Shown here: positions 17,657 to 26,585 of the stretch, one piece after another
Layout of the letters: every line of letters begins with the position of its first letter
Position numbering within the stretch: the stretch's first letter is position 1
Program-made: the position numbers and the translations under genes
Assembly (NCBI GenBank): GCA_038249195.1
Contig: JBBRWM010000008.1
Location: forward strand, 1 to 64,000
Reading direction: 5' to 3'
DNA from: JAOUEA01 sp038249195
GTDB taxonomy: Bacteria > Actinomycetota > UBA4738 > HRBIN12
Length of the DNA: 64,000 nt
Notes under the pieces: generated by a model
The model's database searches: none
Seen by the model: the letters and a program-made list of their open reading frames with translations, nothing else
What the model was told of the DNA's origin: nothing

Positions 17657-18547
17657 TTAGATCGTGGCTGAGCGCGTCCCCGTGACGATCAACAGGAAAA
17701 TGAGCGCCGCGACGCCGATCCGGTACCACATGAAGACGGCGAAGCCATGGGTACGCAGGTACTTGAGGAGACCCCAGATCACGATGAACCCGCTCACGGC
17801 GGAGGCCAGGAAGCCCCAGAGGAACTGGGGGCCATAGCCCTGGAATCCCTCTTGTGCGAGCCCCACCCCCTTGAGCAGGCCGGCCCCGGCGATGATGGGC
17901 ATGGCCAGGAGGAAGGATGCGCGCGCCGCGCTCTCGCGGTCGATCCCCAGCAGGCGGGCGGCGGTGATCGTGACGCCGGATCGAGAGACCCCCGGCTGCA
18001 GGGCGAGCCCCTGGGCGAACCCGAGGAAGATGCCCGTCCGCGGCCCGATCGTCTCGAACCCGCGGTCCGAGCGCATCTGCTTGTCCACGGCCCACAGGAT
18101 CACCCCGAAGACGGCGAGCATGACGGCGATGAGCCACGGCTCGCCGAGCCGGTCCTGGATGGGCTGCTCGAAGGCCGCCCCGAGCAGCGCGCCCGGGATG
18201 GTGCCCAGCACGAGGGCCCACGCGAATCGCTGGTCGGTCGTGGTGATGGAGCGGGCCGCGAGCGAGGCGAACCACGCCTTGATGTAGCGCCACACGTCGT
18301 GACGGAAGTAGGCGAGCGCGCCCACGAGCGTGCCCACGTGCAGCGCGACGTCGAAGGTCTTGTTGAGGGCGGGGTCGTTCACGATCGACCAGTTGAAGAG
18401 CCACGGCACGATGATGAGGTGCCCCGAACTGGAAACCGGTGCGAACTCCGTCACGCCCTGGGTGAGGCCCAGGATGATCGCCTGCAAGATGCTCAGGGGT
18501 GGTGCTCCCTTCCGGGTGGTGGCGGCGGGGCGGAACGCCCGCGCCAT
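17657..18547 (-). CDS. uppP: Undecaprenyl-diphosphatase UppP (BacA)
   Basis: Integral membrane phosphatase that converts undecaprenyl pyrophosphate to the monophosphate, recycling the carrier for peptidoglycan and other polymers; overexpression gives bacitracin resistance. The diagnostic motifs are both present: GLTQGVTEFAPVSSSGH near residues 27-43 and PGVSRSG near 169-175. The ATG at 18547 gives 296 residues, but homologues begin right at SILQAIILG. A CTG at 18496 preceded by GGAAGGGAG is therefore a possible real start, which would give about 279 residues. Confidence 0.95.
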   Translation of the reverse strand: MARAFRPAATTRKGAPPLSILQAIILGLTQGVTEFAPVSSSGHLIIVPWLFNWSIVNDPALNKTFDVALHVGTLVGALAYFRHDVWRYIKAWFASLAARSITTTDQRFAWALVLGTIPGALLGAAFEQPIQDRLGEPWLIAVMLAVFGVILWAVDKQMRSDRGFETIGPRTGIFLGFAQGLALQPGVSRSGVTITAARLLGIDRESAARASFLLAMPIIAGAGLLKGVGLAQEGFQGYGPQFLWGFLASAVSGFIVIWGLLKYLRTHGFAVFMWYRIGVAALIFLLIVTGTRSATI

Positions 18548-18611
18548 GCTAACGGGTCGCTGCGGCCGAGGATGTGGAGAAGTCGTTGCGGTGCAAGCGC
18601 CCGGCGAGGCC

Positions 18612-19346
18612 CTACGGGGTGGCGCTGGGGACGAGGGCCGTGGCGACGACGGGCGGCGGGGTGGAGGCCGGCGACGCCGATGCCGCGTTCTGCGGCGGTG
18701 CGTCGACCGTGACCGTGATCGTCGCGAATGCCAGCGCGAAGGCCAGGTCCTCCGAGGTGGCGGGGTCCGCGAGCAGGATCAGCGACGGACCGCCCGTCCC
18801 CGTCGTGCCCGGCGTGCGTGCGGCCGCTTCCTCGGGCGAGAGCACGCGTGCGACTTCCAGATCCTGCCCCACGGTCTCCACGTGACTCTGCGGTCCTCCG
18901 AAGGCCGCGAGCACGTCGACGAGGTCCCCCGGCCGAACGGGATCGGAGGGCAGGGCCGTGGGGACGACGACGGCCCGCATCCCGGGGGGAACGAGGGCCG
19001 CGATCGGGCCCGAGGACGAACCGGCCAAGCGCGTGCCGGTGAGGACCTCGCCGCCCGCGACGTCGGCGGCGAGGACGCGTCCCAGGGCGTCGTGCGCGGA
19101 GCCCACCGCGGCGGGTGGCGCGAACGCCTCCGGCACCGTGGTGTCGCGCATCATGTCGGCGGTGAGCGTGATGCCGCGCGGCAGGTCGCGAGTGAGGACC
19201 GCCACGCGCACGGGCGGCCCGCCGTCGGGCCGCGTGGTGTTGACGCGCTGGGCCCAGGCCTGCATCAGCGCGAAGGCCGCGACCCCGCACGCGAGGGCGA
19301 GGGCCCCGAACACGACGGAGGAGACGGGCAGTTTGCGGCGCAACAT
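18612..19346 (-). CDS. SAF-domain protein, CpaB/RcpC-like
   Basis: A 244-residue protein with one N-terminal membrane helix (about 9-30) and an extracytoplasmic SAF/CpaB region: VRVAVLTRDLPRGITLTADMMRDTTVP near residue 46 and DVAGGEVLTGTRLA near 95, followed by the RcpC-like part (GMRAVVVPTALPSDPVRPGDLVDVLA). In Flp/Tad pilus systems CpaB helps assembly, but no other pilus gene is nearby. Stand-alone SAF proteins sit near mtnP and fmdB in many actinobacteria, which matches this position. The Ser/Pro/Ala-rich tail is probably flexible. Confidence 0.8.
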   Translation of the reverse strand: MLRRKLPVSSVVFGALALACGVAAFALMQAWAQRVNTTRPDGGPPVRVAVLTRDLPRGITLTADMMRDTTVPEAFAPPAAVGSAHDALGRVLAADVAGGEVLTGTRLAGSSSGPIAALVPPGMRAVVVPTALPSDPVRPGDLVDVLAAFGGPQSHVETVGQDLEVARVLSPEEAAARTPGTTGTGGPSLILLADPATSEDLAFALAFATITVTVDAPPQNAASASPASTPPPVVATALVPSATP

Positions 19347-19402
19347 GTGCGAACGCTACGCCGGGCGAAGACGAGGAACCGTGACCGACGTCACGGCACC
19401 AC

Positions 19403-19591
19403 CTACTCCACGGGGCGCGGGCCCTCGCGCTGTGTCAGGGGCAGCGTGCGCACGCGGAACTCCTCGAGCGCCGGCCTCCCGACGATCATGCTGACGGCTT
19501 CGTGGATGCGATCGCCGAGCTCCTGGACGCTCTGGTCCTGGGTGGAGCGGAACGCGAGTTCGACGCGGATCAGGACGGGATCGTTGGACAT
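19403..19591 (-). CDS. Small conserved-looking protein, unknown function
   Basis: A 62-residue protein beginning MSNDPVLIRVELAFRSTQDQSVQEL. The pattern suggests one amphipathic beta strand, a helix (SVQELGDRIHEAVSMIVG) and a final strand (EEFRVRTLPL). The frame remains open upstream to 19699, but that part overlaps the mtnP end and has no better start. No clear ribosome binding site. Unknown function; I rate it as likely coding because the residue pattern looks like a folded domain. Confidence 0.5.
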   Translation of the reverse strand: MSNDPVLIRVELAFRSTQDQSVQELGDRIHEAVSMIVGRPALEEFRVRTLPLTQREGPRPVE

Positions 19592-19703
19592 GGGTCGGAG
19601 GATATCTGCCCCTACGCTGTGGACCCTGCCAGCCCTGGCCAGGGCCTCGGCCTGCGCTCGGTCGTACCCCGCCGACGCGGGCAAGCCGAGTGCCCGCACG
19701 CGA

Positions 19704-20495
19704 TCACGCCTCGAATCGGGCGCCGGTCAAGGCGGTGGCACACGCACAGGAGCGCTCCGGCGGCAGGGACGGGATCACGGAGAACAGCAGGGTTCGGAGC
19801 TTGTCGTTGTTCTGCGTGAAGACGCGTACCACCTCGTCGTGAGAGACCGGCGGCACTCCCTCCACGCCCACGTCGTAGTCGGTGATGAGCGAGATGTTCG
19901 CGTAGCAGAGCTCTTGCTCGCGGGCCAAGATCGCCTCGGGGTACTGGGTCATGTTGATGACCTCCCACCCCGCGCTCGCGAACCAGGCGGACTCGGCGCG
20001 CGTGGAGAAGCGCGGCCCCTCGACGACCACGACCGTGCCGCGGTCGTGCAGCGGGATGGCGAGCTCGCGTCCACGGTCCACGATCACCCCGCGCATCCCC
20101 TCGCAGTACGGATCGGCGAACGAGATGTGGGTGGTGACGGGCCCGTCGTAGAAGGTGTTCACCCGGTCGTGCGTGCGGTCGACGAGCTGGTCGCAGATCA
20201 CGAAGTCGCCCGGCTTCACGCCCGGCTGGAGCGACCCGCACGCGTTGGGTCCGAGGATGCGGCTCACGCCCAGCTCCTTCATCGCCCACACGTTGGCGCG
20301 GTAGGGGACGCGGTGCGGCGGAAACTCGTGGTGGACGCCGTGGCGGGGGATGAACGCCACCCGAACGCCGTCCACCGCCCCGAGCACGGGCGGGGCGCTC
20401 GGCTTCCCGTAGGGCGTGTCGATGTCGACGGTCTCGGTCCCCTCGAGGAACGCGTAGAAGCCCGAACCCCCGAACACGCCGATATCGGCCTTCAT
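19704..20495 (-). CDS. mtnP: S-methyl-5'-thioadenosine phosphorylase
   Basis: Purine nucleoside phosphorylase family II enzyme that cleaves methylthioadenosine to adenine and 5-methylthioribose-1-phosphate, recycling a by-product of SAM chemistry. Key regions: DIGVFGGSGFY (phosphate loop) at the N-terminus, IPRHGVHHEFPPHRVPYRAN near residue 50, and GPRFSTRAES and NMTQYPEA near 175-200. The ATG at 20495 has GGAAGGA upstream and gives 263 residues; an earlier ATG at 20528 has a weaker site. Motifs fit MTAP better than guanosine-type PNP, but only assay separates these fully. Confidence 0.92.
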   Translation of the reverse strand: MKADIGVFGGSGFYAFLEGTETVDIDTPYGKPSAPPVLGAVDGVRVAFIPRHGVHHEFPPHRVPYRANVWAMKELGVSRILGPNACGSLQPGVKPGDFVICDQLVDRTHDRVNTFYDGPVTTHISFADPYCEGMRGVIVDRGRELAIPLHDRGTVVVVEGPRFSTRAESAWFASAGWEVINMTQYPEAILAREQELCYANISLITDYDVGVEGVPPVSHDEVVRVFTQNNDKLRTLLFSVIPSLPPERSCACATALTGARFEA

Positions 20496-20558
20496 CCGCT
20501 CGTCCTTCCGTGGTGGGTCGATGGTCATGCCGCCCCGAGGATCGGTCCTGGCTGTCGA

Positions 20559-20969
20559 TCAGCTGCGCGGGAGGTCGCGGGCCAACGGGTGGGCGAAGGC
20601 ATCGTTGTCGATCCCCCAGGAGATCACGCGGCTCGGGTGGATCCTGATGAGTCCGCGACCGAAGCCCGGGCGCGGCGGGTCGGCGTCGCCGATAGCGTCG
20701 GCGTCGCCGCGCATCTCGATGCCGCGAGGTGCCCATGGGTCGATGGATGCGAGGTCGTCGACCACGAACGAGATCCGGCCGTCGCGCTGGACGTTGCGGA
20801 ACTTCTGGGTTCGTCCCATATCGCGCCCACCGATGTCGATCGTGCCGAGTTCCTCGTTGAGGAAGAACCCGACCGGCCTGGTCTGTGGCGATCCGTCGGC
20901 AGCCAACGTCGACAGGCGACCAAGGGGCTGACCCTGGAGGTAGCTCCGTTCGTTCTCACTGAGGTCCAC
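20559..20969 (-). CDS. PPOX-class F420-dependent oxidoreductase (TIGR04023-like)
   Basis: A 136-residue split-barrel flavoprotein of the pyridoxamine-5'-phosphate-oxidase superfamily. The GTG start at 20969 (VDLSENERSYLQGQPLGRLSTL) has GGAG upstream; the frame's upstream extension covers the divergent aldo/keto reductase promoter and is ignored. The segments GTIDIGGRDMGRTQKFRNVQ and FVVDDLASIDPWAPRGIEMRG match TIGR04023, a group assigned to F420 binding in actinobacteria. F420 dependence here is inferred from the family. It could reduce or sequester a small metabolite. Confidence 0.85.
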   Translation of the reverse strand: MDLSENERSYLQGQPLGRLSTLAADGSPQTRPVGFFLNEELGTIDIGGRDMGRTQKFRNVQRDGRISFVVDDLASIDPWAPRGIEMRGDADAIGDADPPRPGFGRGLIRIHPSRVISWGIDNDAFAHPLARDLPRS

Positions 20970-21066
20970 CGCACCGTCTCCGCATCTTGTTGATCGGTCA
21001 TGGTATCTGAGCGTCGTGGTCCCGTTTGCCGTCGGGCGCCGGCGCCGGGCGATAGTCTCGGACATC

Positions 21067-21939
21067 ATGAACACCTTCCCGCTGGCGGGGCGCCCCGTGA
21101 AGCGCGTCGGGTTCGGCGCGATGCAGCTGGCCGGACCCGGCGTCATGGGACCGCCCCGGGATCACGACGAGGCCGTGGCCGTGCTGCGTCGTGCGGTTGA
21201 GCTGGGTGTGAATCACATCGACACGGCCCAGTACTACGGCCCCGACGTCGCCAACGAGCTGATCCGAGAGGCCCTGCATCCCTACCCGGACGATCTCGCG
21301 CTGGTATCCAAGGTTGGCGTGGTCCGCGACGCTCAGGGCGGATGGCTGCAGGCTCGACGGCCCGAAGAACTGCGGGCCGCAGTGGAGGACAACCTGCGCT
21401 CGCTCGGCGCGGAACGACTCACCGCGGTCAACCTCAGGTTGAGCGATCATGAGCCGCCCGCCGGGGCGCCGTCGGTTCCCCTCGAGGATCAGCTGCACGA
21501 GATGGTCGCCTTACGCGAGGAAGGCAAGATCGCCGGGGTCGGCCTTTCGAACGGGACCCTCGATCAGGTGGAGACCGCGATCGAGATGGCGGACATCGTG
21601 TGTGTCCAGAACCCGTTCAGCCTCCTCGATCGGCACGATCACGCGGTGCTCGACCGCTGTCACGAGGCGGGCATCGCCTACGTTCCGTTCTTCCCCCTCG
21701 GTTCGGCGTTCCCGGGGATGCCCAAGGTGAGCGAGCACCCGGCCGTAGGCCTCGTCGCGCAGCGACTGGGAGCCACGCCGGCTCAGGTCGGTTTGGCTTG
21801 GTTGCTCAGCCAACGCGAGAACATCCTGCTGATCCCAGGAACCTCGCGCGTCGCGCATCTGGAGGAGAACCTGCGGGTCTCCGCGATCGAGCTTTCGCCA
21901 CACGACCTCGACGACCTGGAGTCCGCTCGTCCGGCGTGA
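21067..21939 (+). CDS. Aldo/keto reductase
   Basis: A 290-residue NADPH-dependent TIM-barrel oxidoreductase. The catalytic tetrad positions are seen as HIDTAQYYG (Asp, Tyr; near residue 52), LVSKVG (Lys, near 80) and LSDHEPP (His). The C-terminal LIPGTSRVAHLEENL binds the NADP phosphate. Start at ATG 21067 (MNTFPLAGRPVKRVGFGAMQ), divergent from the PPOX gene. Similar to YdhF/oxidoreductases acting on aldehydes; substrate unknown. Confidence 0.92.
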   Translation: MNTFPLAGRPVKRVGFGAMQLAGPGVMGPPRDHDEAVAVLRRAVELGVNHIDTAQYYGPDVANELIREALHPYPDDLALVSKVGVVRDAQGGWLQARRPEELRAAVEDNLRSLGAERLTAVNLRLSDHEPPAGAPSVPLEDQLHEMVALREEGKIAGVGLSNGTLDQVETAIEMADIVCVQNPFSLLDRHDHAVLDRCHEAGIAYVPFFPLGSAFPGMPKVSEHPAVGLVAQRLGATPAQVGLAWLLSQRENILLIPGTSRVAHLEENLRVSAIELSPHDLDDLESARPA

Positions 21940-22030
21940 CGCTCCGGGAGAACTCCGATGTCCACGAGGTCGCCGCGCCGGTGCCGCAAGGTCGGGGTTC
22001 GTTCACACGTCCACCGGCATCGCGGATGCG

Positions 22031-22321
22031 CTACTCGGGTCGGGTCGCCTTGCCGTCGAGCCAGAGCGTGTCGGACTCATCCCGGTGGGCGCCCTCGGAG
22101 CCGACATGCTTGGCATCGATCTTGGGGCCTTGTTGGATGACGTGCACGATCGCCATCGCATGGCCTCGACCCAGGCCGTAGTCGGCCTTCAGCCAGTCCA
22201 CGATCGTGCCGGCCTTCACCTCTGGATCGTCGTACCCCTTCTCCTTTGCCAGATCGATGAACTGACGAGGGGTGAGTCCGGTCTTGTCTTCGACGTTGTC
22301 GAGGTAGGCCTGGAAGGACAT
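22031..22321 (-). CDS. DUF4287 domain protein
   Basis: A 96-residue protein matching DUF4287 almost throughout: FQAYLDNVEDKTGLTPRQF at the start, KAGTIVDWLKADYGLGRGHAMAIVHVI in the middle. Strong ribosome binding site AAGGAG 8-9 nt before the ATG. DUF4287 proteins are widespread in actinobacteria and sometimes linked to DUF5655. Function is not known; the helical DNA-like motif GRGHAMA suggests nucleic acid or nucleotide contact but that is a guess. Confidence 0.85.
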   Translation of the reverse strand: MSFQAYLDNVEDKTGLTPRQFIDLAKEKGYDDPEVKAGTIVDWLKADYGLGRGHAMAIVHVIQQGPKIDAKHVGSEGAHRDESDTLWLDGKATRPE

Positions 22322-22444
22322 GTGAGTCGCTCCTTGGAGATGGTCGGGAGATGGTCGGCGCTCTTGCTTCAAAGCTACCCATGACGGTCTGATGTGTAAA
22401 CCAGCCGGGCCCGAGCCGAGCCGACCCGACCTCGGTCCCTCGGG

Positions 22445-22822
22445 TCATGGATCTGAAGAACCAGGCCCCGATCCCGATCCAGAGGACGAGCCGCCTTTGC
22501 CACCCGAGGCGCCGGGCGTGGACACCTTGTCAGAGGAGCCAGAGCCGGCGCCGGACTCCTTCTTCTTATCCGGCTTCTTATCCGGGCTCTTCTCCCCGCG
22601 GTCCCCGGTACCGTCCCCCGTGCGGTCGGAGGACGACGCTGCCTTCTTCCTATGGTCGGTGGCATAGAATCCCGAGCCCTTGAACGAGATGGCCGGCGGC
22701 GCGAACACCTTGCGGAGCTCCCCCCCGCATTCGAGGCACTCGGTGAGCGGGTCGTCCTTCATCGACTGCACGATCTCGAAGAGGTGACCGCAGCTCTTAC
22801 ACACGTACTCGTAGGTGGGCAT
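22445..22822 (-). CDS. FmdB-family zinc ribbon protein with disordered tail
   Basis: A 125-residue protein. The first 55 residues form the FmdB/CxxC-CxxC zinc ribbon: YEYVCKSCGHLFE and LTECLECGGELRKVF, followed by FKGSGFYATD, the usual FmdB end. The rest is a low-complexity Lys/Ser/Gly/Asp-rich tail, probably disordered. FmdB-like proteins were proposed regulators of formamidase genes; most are uncharacterised. The gene is divergent from galU, in the position expected for the actinobacterial conserved block. Confidence 0.88.
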   Translation of the reverse strand: MPTYEYVCKSCGHLFEIVQSMKDDPLTECLECGGELRKVFAPPAISFKGSGFYATDHRKKAASSSDRTGDGTGDRGEKSPDKKPDKKKESGAGSGSSDKVSTPGASGGKGGSSSGSGSGPGSSDP

Positions 22823-23006
22823 GGCGGAGCGAGTGTAGCCGAGCGCCCCTTCCCACCCGGGCAAGATCGGTTGAACGCTGGGCCGTTCCGCGTAGGGACC
22901 CGCGGCGCGAACGCCGACGGGCCGACTGGCGCCGCTCGCACGCCGCGCGTACACTCGCGCCCTCTCGAATAGGGCCGTACTCGACGGGTCGGAGGGGGGG
23001 AGCGCG

Positions 23007-23885
23007 TTGAAGGTGCGGAAGGCGGTGATCCCCGCGGCGGGCCTCGGCACGCGATTCCTGCCCGCCACCAAGGCCCAACCCAAGGAGATGCTGCCCGTCG
23101 TCGACACGCCGGCGATCCAGCTGGTCGTCGAGGAGGCGGTGCGCGCCGGACTCACGGACATCCTCATCATCACCGGGCGCAACAAACGCTCCATCGAGGA
23201 CCACTTCGATCGCGCGGTGGAGCTCGAGGTCTTCTTGGAGGAGAAGGGGAAGTTCGACGAGCTCAAGCAGGTGCGCGCGCTCTCGGAGATGGCGGACATC
23301 CATTTCATCCGGCAGGGCGAGGCGTTGGGGCTGGGGCACGCGGTGAGCGTCGCCGAGCCGCACGTGGGAGGTGAGCCGTTCGCGGTGTTGCTGGGCGACG
23401 ACCTGATCCATCCCTCGATGCCACTGTTGCCCGAGATGCTGCGGGTGCACGAGCGGTATGGGCGCAGCGTGCTGGGCGCGCAGGAGGTCTCCCGCGAGGA
23501 GATCGCCTTCTACGGCTGCATCACGCCGGAGTTCGTGGACGAGAACCTCGCGCGCGTCGTGAGCGTGGTGGAGAAGCCCGACCCCGCCGAAGCTCCCTCG
23601 AACCTCGCCGCCATCGGCCGCTACGTCTTCACGCCCGAGATATTCGCGTCGATCCGCCAAACGAAGCCCGGCCGCGGCGACGAGATCCAGCTCACCGACG
23701 CCATCAACCTGCTCGCGCGCGAGCAGGCGGTGTACGCCTACACCTTCGAGACCGGACGCTTCGACGTGGGCAACAAGCTCGACTACCTCAAGGCCACCGT
23801 GGAGTTCGCGCTGGAGCGCGAGGACGTCGGTCCGGCCTTTCGCGCGTACCTCGCCGAGGTGGTCCAGCGCAAGAAGTTGGTCTGA
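23007..23885 (+). CDS. galU: UTP-glucose-1-phosphate uridylyltransferase
   Basis: Makes UDP-glucose from UTP and glucose-1-phosphate, feeding glycogen, trehalose and envelope sugar pathways. The 292-residue protein begins KVRKAVIPAAGLGTRFLPATKAQPKEMLPVVD, the classic nucleotide-binding signature of GalU, and has GLGHAV near residue 109 and LGDDLIHP near 130. The start is TTG at 23007 behind GGAGGGGGG. It is followed closely by moeA. Supplies donors that the glycosyltransferases of this window might use. Confidence 0.96.
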   Translation: MKVRKAVIPAAGLGTRFLPATKAQPKEMLPVVDTPAIQLVVEEAVRAGLTDILIITGRNKRSIEDHFDRAVELEVFLEEKGKFDELKQVRALSEMADIHFIRQGEALGLGHAVSVAEPHVGGEPFAVLLGDDLIHPSMPLLPEMLRVHERYGRSVLGAQEVSREEIAFYGCITPEFVDENLARVVSVVEKPDPAEAPSNLAAIGRYVFTPEIFASIRQTKPGRGDEIQLTDAINLLAREQAVYAYTFETGRFDVGNKLDYLKATVEFALEREDVGPAFRAYLAEVVQRKKLV

Positions 23886-23908
23886 GCCCCCCGGGTAGAC
23901 TCGACAGC

Positions 23909-25171
23909 ATGAGCGAGGCCCCCCGGCTCCACGACCACGACGCGCCCGAGGGCCTGGTCCCCGTGGAAGAGGCGCGCGAGCGCGTGCTCGCCTCCGTGGA
24001 CCCGCTTGCGCCCCTGCAGCTCCCGCTCACCGATGCGTACGGGTGCGTGGCCGCGAAGGACATCATTGCCGCTTTCGATCTGCCGGAGTTCGCGTCCTCC
24101 GCCATGGACGGCTTCGCGGTGCGGGCCGCCGACGTCGAGGACGCCACGCCGTCGTCGCCGGCCGAGCTCTCCCTCGTGGGACGCTCCATGATCGGGCATC
24201 GCCCCGAGGTCACGGTGGGCATGGGAGAGGCCGTGCAGATCGCGACCGGAGCCCCGATCCCCTCGGGGGCCGACTGCGTCGTCCCGGTCGAGAACAGCAG
24301 GACGCAGGACGTCACCGTGCGATTGTTCGAGGGCCCGCCCGCGGGCCGGCACGTGCGTCCCGCCGGCGAGGACGTGGCCGAGGGGCAGGTTTTGGTGAAC
24401 GGGGGCAAGCGGCTGGGACCCCCGGAGCTGGGTCTCCTGGCGAACTCGGGGCACGCCACGCCCCTGGTGCACCCGCGCCCGCGCGTGGTGGTCCTATCCA
24501 CCGGCGACGAGCTCATCCCTCCCACGGAGACGCCGGACTTCGGGCAGGTGCGCGACTCCAACGCCTACACGATCTTCGGCGCCCTTCGCGACGCGGGGGC
24601 GATGCCCGTGCTCGCCGGCATCGTCGCCGACGACGTAGAGCGGCTGAAGGAGGCCGTGTTCGCCTACGAGATCCAGGCGGACGCGTTCATCTCCTCGGGC
24701 GGCGTGAGCGTCGGGGAGCGCGACGTGGTGAAGGCAGCCTTCTACCGGCGCGGCGACGTGGACTTCTATAAGGTCGCGATGCAGCCGGGCATGCCGCAGG
24801 GCTTCGGCCAGGTCGAGGGCAAGCCCTACTGGGGCCTGCCCGGGAACCCGGTGAGCGTGTTCGTGAGCTTCGAGCAGTTCGTACGCCCCGCGATCTTGAA
24901 GATGATGGGCCGCACCAGGCTCAAGCGGCCGGAGATCACGGCCACGCTCACGCAGGACGTATCCGGGCCCAAGGGCAAGCTGCAGTTCGCCCGCGTGGTG
25001 GTCGAACGCTCCCGGGACGGTTGGCAGGCCACGCCCACCGGCGCGCGAGGCTCCAACCTCATCTCCACCGTGGTCCGTGCGAACGGGCTGGCCATGGTCC
25101 CCGTGGGCATCGAGGTGGCGCCCTCCGGCTCTCAGGTCCGCGTCCAGGTGTTCCGCTCGTCCGAGGACTGA
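23909..25171 (+). CDS. moeA: Molybdopterin molybdenumtransferase MoeA
   Basis: Inserts molybdate into adenylylated molybdopterin, the last step of Mo cofactor synthesis. The 420-residue protein has the MoeA layout: SSAMDGFAVRAADV near residue 63 (conserved MDG), PSGADCVVPVENS near 118, STGDELIPP near 197 (MPT-binding G-T/S-GDE), SSGGVSVGERD near 262 and GLPGNPVSVFVSFEQF near 310. It lies between galU and moaC. In this genome it would serve the CO dehydrogenase-type enzymes encoded 11-22 kb downstream. Confidence 0.96.
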   Translation: MSEAPRLHDHDAPEGLVPVEEARERVLASVDPLAPLQLPLTDAYGCVAAKDIIAAFDLPEFASSAMDGFAVRAADVEDATPSSPAELSLVGRSMIGHRPEVTVGMGEAVQIATGAPIPSGADCVVPVENSRTQDVTVRLFEGPPAGRHVRPAGEDVAEGQVLVNGGKRLGPPELGLLANSGHATPLVHPRPRVVVLSTGDELIPPTETPDFGQVRDSNAYTIFGALRDAGAMPVLAGIVADDVERLKEAVFAYEIQADAFISSGGVSVGERDVVKAAFYRRGDVDFYKVAMQPGMPQGFGQVEGKPYWGLPGNPVSVFVSFEQFVRPAILKMMGRTRLKRPEITATLTQDVSGPKGKLQFARVVVERSRDGWQATPTGARGSNLISTVVRANGLAMVPVGIEVAPSGSQVRVQVFRSSED

Positions 25172-25176
25172 GCGCT

Positions 25177-25644
<468 letters not shown>

Positions 25645-25710
25645 GGGTCACGCGAGGCCGGATCCGGGCTTGTGAAAAAGTTCCCACGATCACCACGATG
25701 TGATTGTGAG

Positions 25711-25756
25711 CCCCTAGATGTGGTGCTAGCTTCCCGACCCAGCCTAGATGTTGTGC
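25711..25756 (+). promoter_or_regulatory. Tandem NrdR-box-like repeats upstream of the SepX/GlpR-like gene
   Basis: Two near-identical 16-mers lie exactly 30 bp apart: CCCCTAGATGTGGTGC (25711-25726) and AGCCTAGATGTTGTGC (25741-25756). Read on the minus strand both fit the conserved positions of the NrdR box as I recall it (acaCwAtATaTwGtgt: C, A, A, T, T, G all present). NrdR boxes usually occur in tandem spaced by whole helical turns in front of ribonucleotide reductase genes. Here the next gene, 17 bp on, is the SepX/GlpR-like gene. The match is by eye. Confidence 0.5.
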
Positions 25757-25772
25757 GCTAGACGGCGACCAG

Positions 25773-26372
25773 GTGACGGGAGGCTGTCGGTTGGGTTGGT
25801 GGCTCCTCGCCGGGTTAGGCATCATGTGGGCGGCGTTCCTGGCACCGAGGGGTCGACGCCGGCACACGCCGCAGGCGAGCGTCGATGATTTCGAACACAG
25901 GATGGAGCTGTTGGCACAGGCCGAGGCACAGGGGGGAAGCGGTCGCTGGATCGTGACGCCGCGTAAGGGCGTCCGGTTCGTCGGCACCGCGGAACGCAAG
26001 CGAGCCCGGGCCCGCGGGCGTCGGCGACAGGTGTTCTCGTTCCTCCTCGAGTCCATCGCCATCACGTTCCTCATCGGGCTGGTCCCTCCGCTGCGCGCGC
26101 TGTGGAGCGCCACCGCGGTGCTCGGCGTGCTGCTCGCGATGTACGTCTGGCTCTTGCTCGCGATGAAGCAACAGCATCCCGGGGCACATCCGCACGAGCA
26201 AGCCAGGGCGGTGAACCAACGGCCCGCCGCGCGCTCCCGCCCTGCCGTGGCGCGTCACGCGGCCGAGGGCCGCAGCGCCTGGGCGCGTCCCACGTTCAAC
26301 GGCATGGGCACGCTCGGCGAGGGCGACCGCGTGCACGTCGTGGTGCACGCCGCCGGTCCCGCCAACGCCTGA
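25773..26372 (+). CDS. SepX/GlpR-like actinobacterial membrane protein
   Basis: A 199-residue protein: one N-terminal helix (about 5-24), a cytoplasmic segment with FEHRMELL, a basic region ending RARARGRRRQVFSFLL, two further helices (about 90-130) and a polar C-terminal tail. This layout and the position after galU-moeA-moaC match GlpR/SepX, a divisome-associated membrane protein described in Streptomyces, as I remember the synteny there. GTG start. If correct, the protein acts at division sites with SepF and FtsZ partners; the assignment rests on topology and neighbourhood. Confidence 0.6.
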   Translation: MTGGCRLGWWLLAGLGIMWAAFLAPRGRRRHTPQASVDDFEHRMELLAQAEAQGGSGRWIVTPRKGVRFVGTAERKRARARGRRRQVFSFLLESIAITFLIGLVPPLRALWSATAVLGVLLAMYVWLLLAMKQQHPGAHPHEQARAVNQRPAARSRPAVARHAAEGRSAWARPTFNGMGTLGEGDRVHVVVHAAGPANA

Positions 26373-26426
26373 TCCTCGATCCTCGCGGTCGCGTCGTGGG
26401 CCTCTGCTAGGCTCCTATCGGTTCCG

Positions 26427-26500
26427 GGGGGTGTAGCTCAGTCCGGTAGAGCACTGCCCTCGCACGGCAGGGGCCAGGGGTTCAAATCCCCTCACCTCCA
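26427..26500 (+). tRNA. tRNA-Ala (anticodon CGC)
   Basis: A complete 74-nt cloverleaf: acceptor GGGGGTG/CACCTCC, D-arm GCTC-AGTCCGGTA-GAGC, anticodon arm CTGCC-CTCGCAC-GGCAG, variable GGGCC, T-arm AGGGG-TTCAAAT-CCCCT and discriminator A. The loop places CGC at positions 34-36, reading GCG alanine codons, and the acceptor stem has a G3-U70 wobble pair, the universal alanine identity element. The 3' CCA is not encoded (CGT follows). It stands alone between the SepX-like gene and a toxin-antitoxin pair. Confidence 0.96.
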
Positions 26501-26585
26501 CGTCCCCCGACCAGGTGCGTTGCGCACGTGGTGCAGGAGGGAACCCGGCGATGCCTGAGCCCGCCGTCTCATGCCGGCGGACGCT

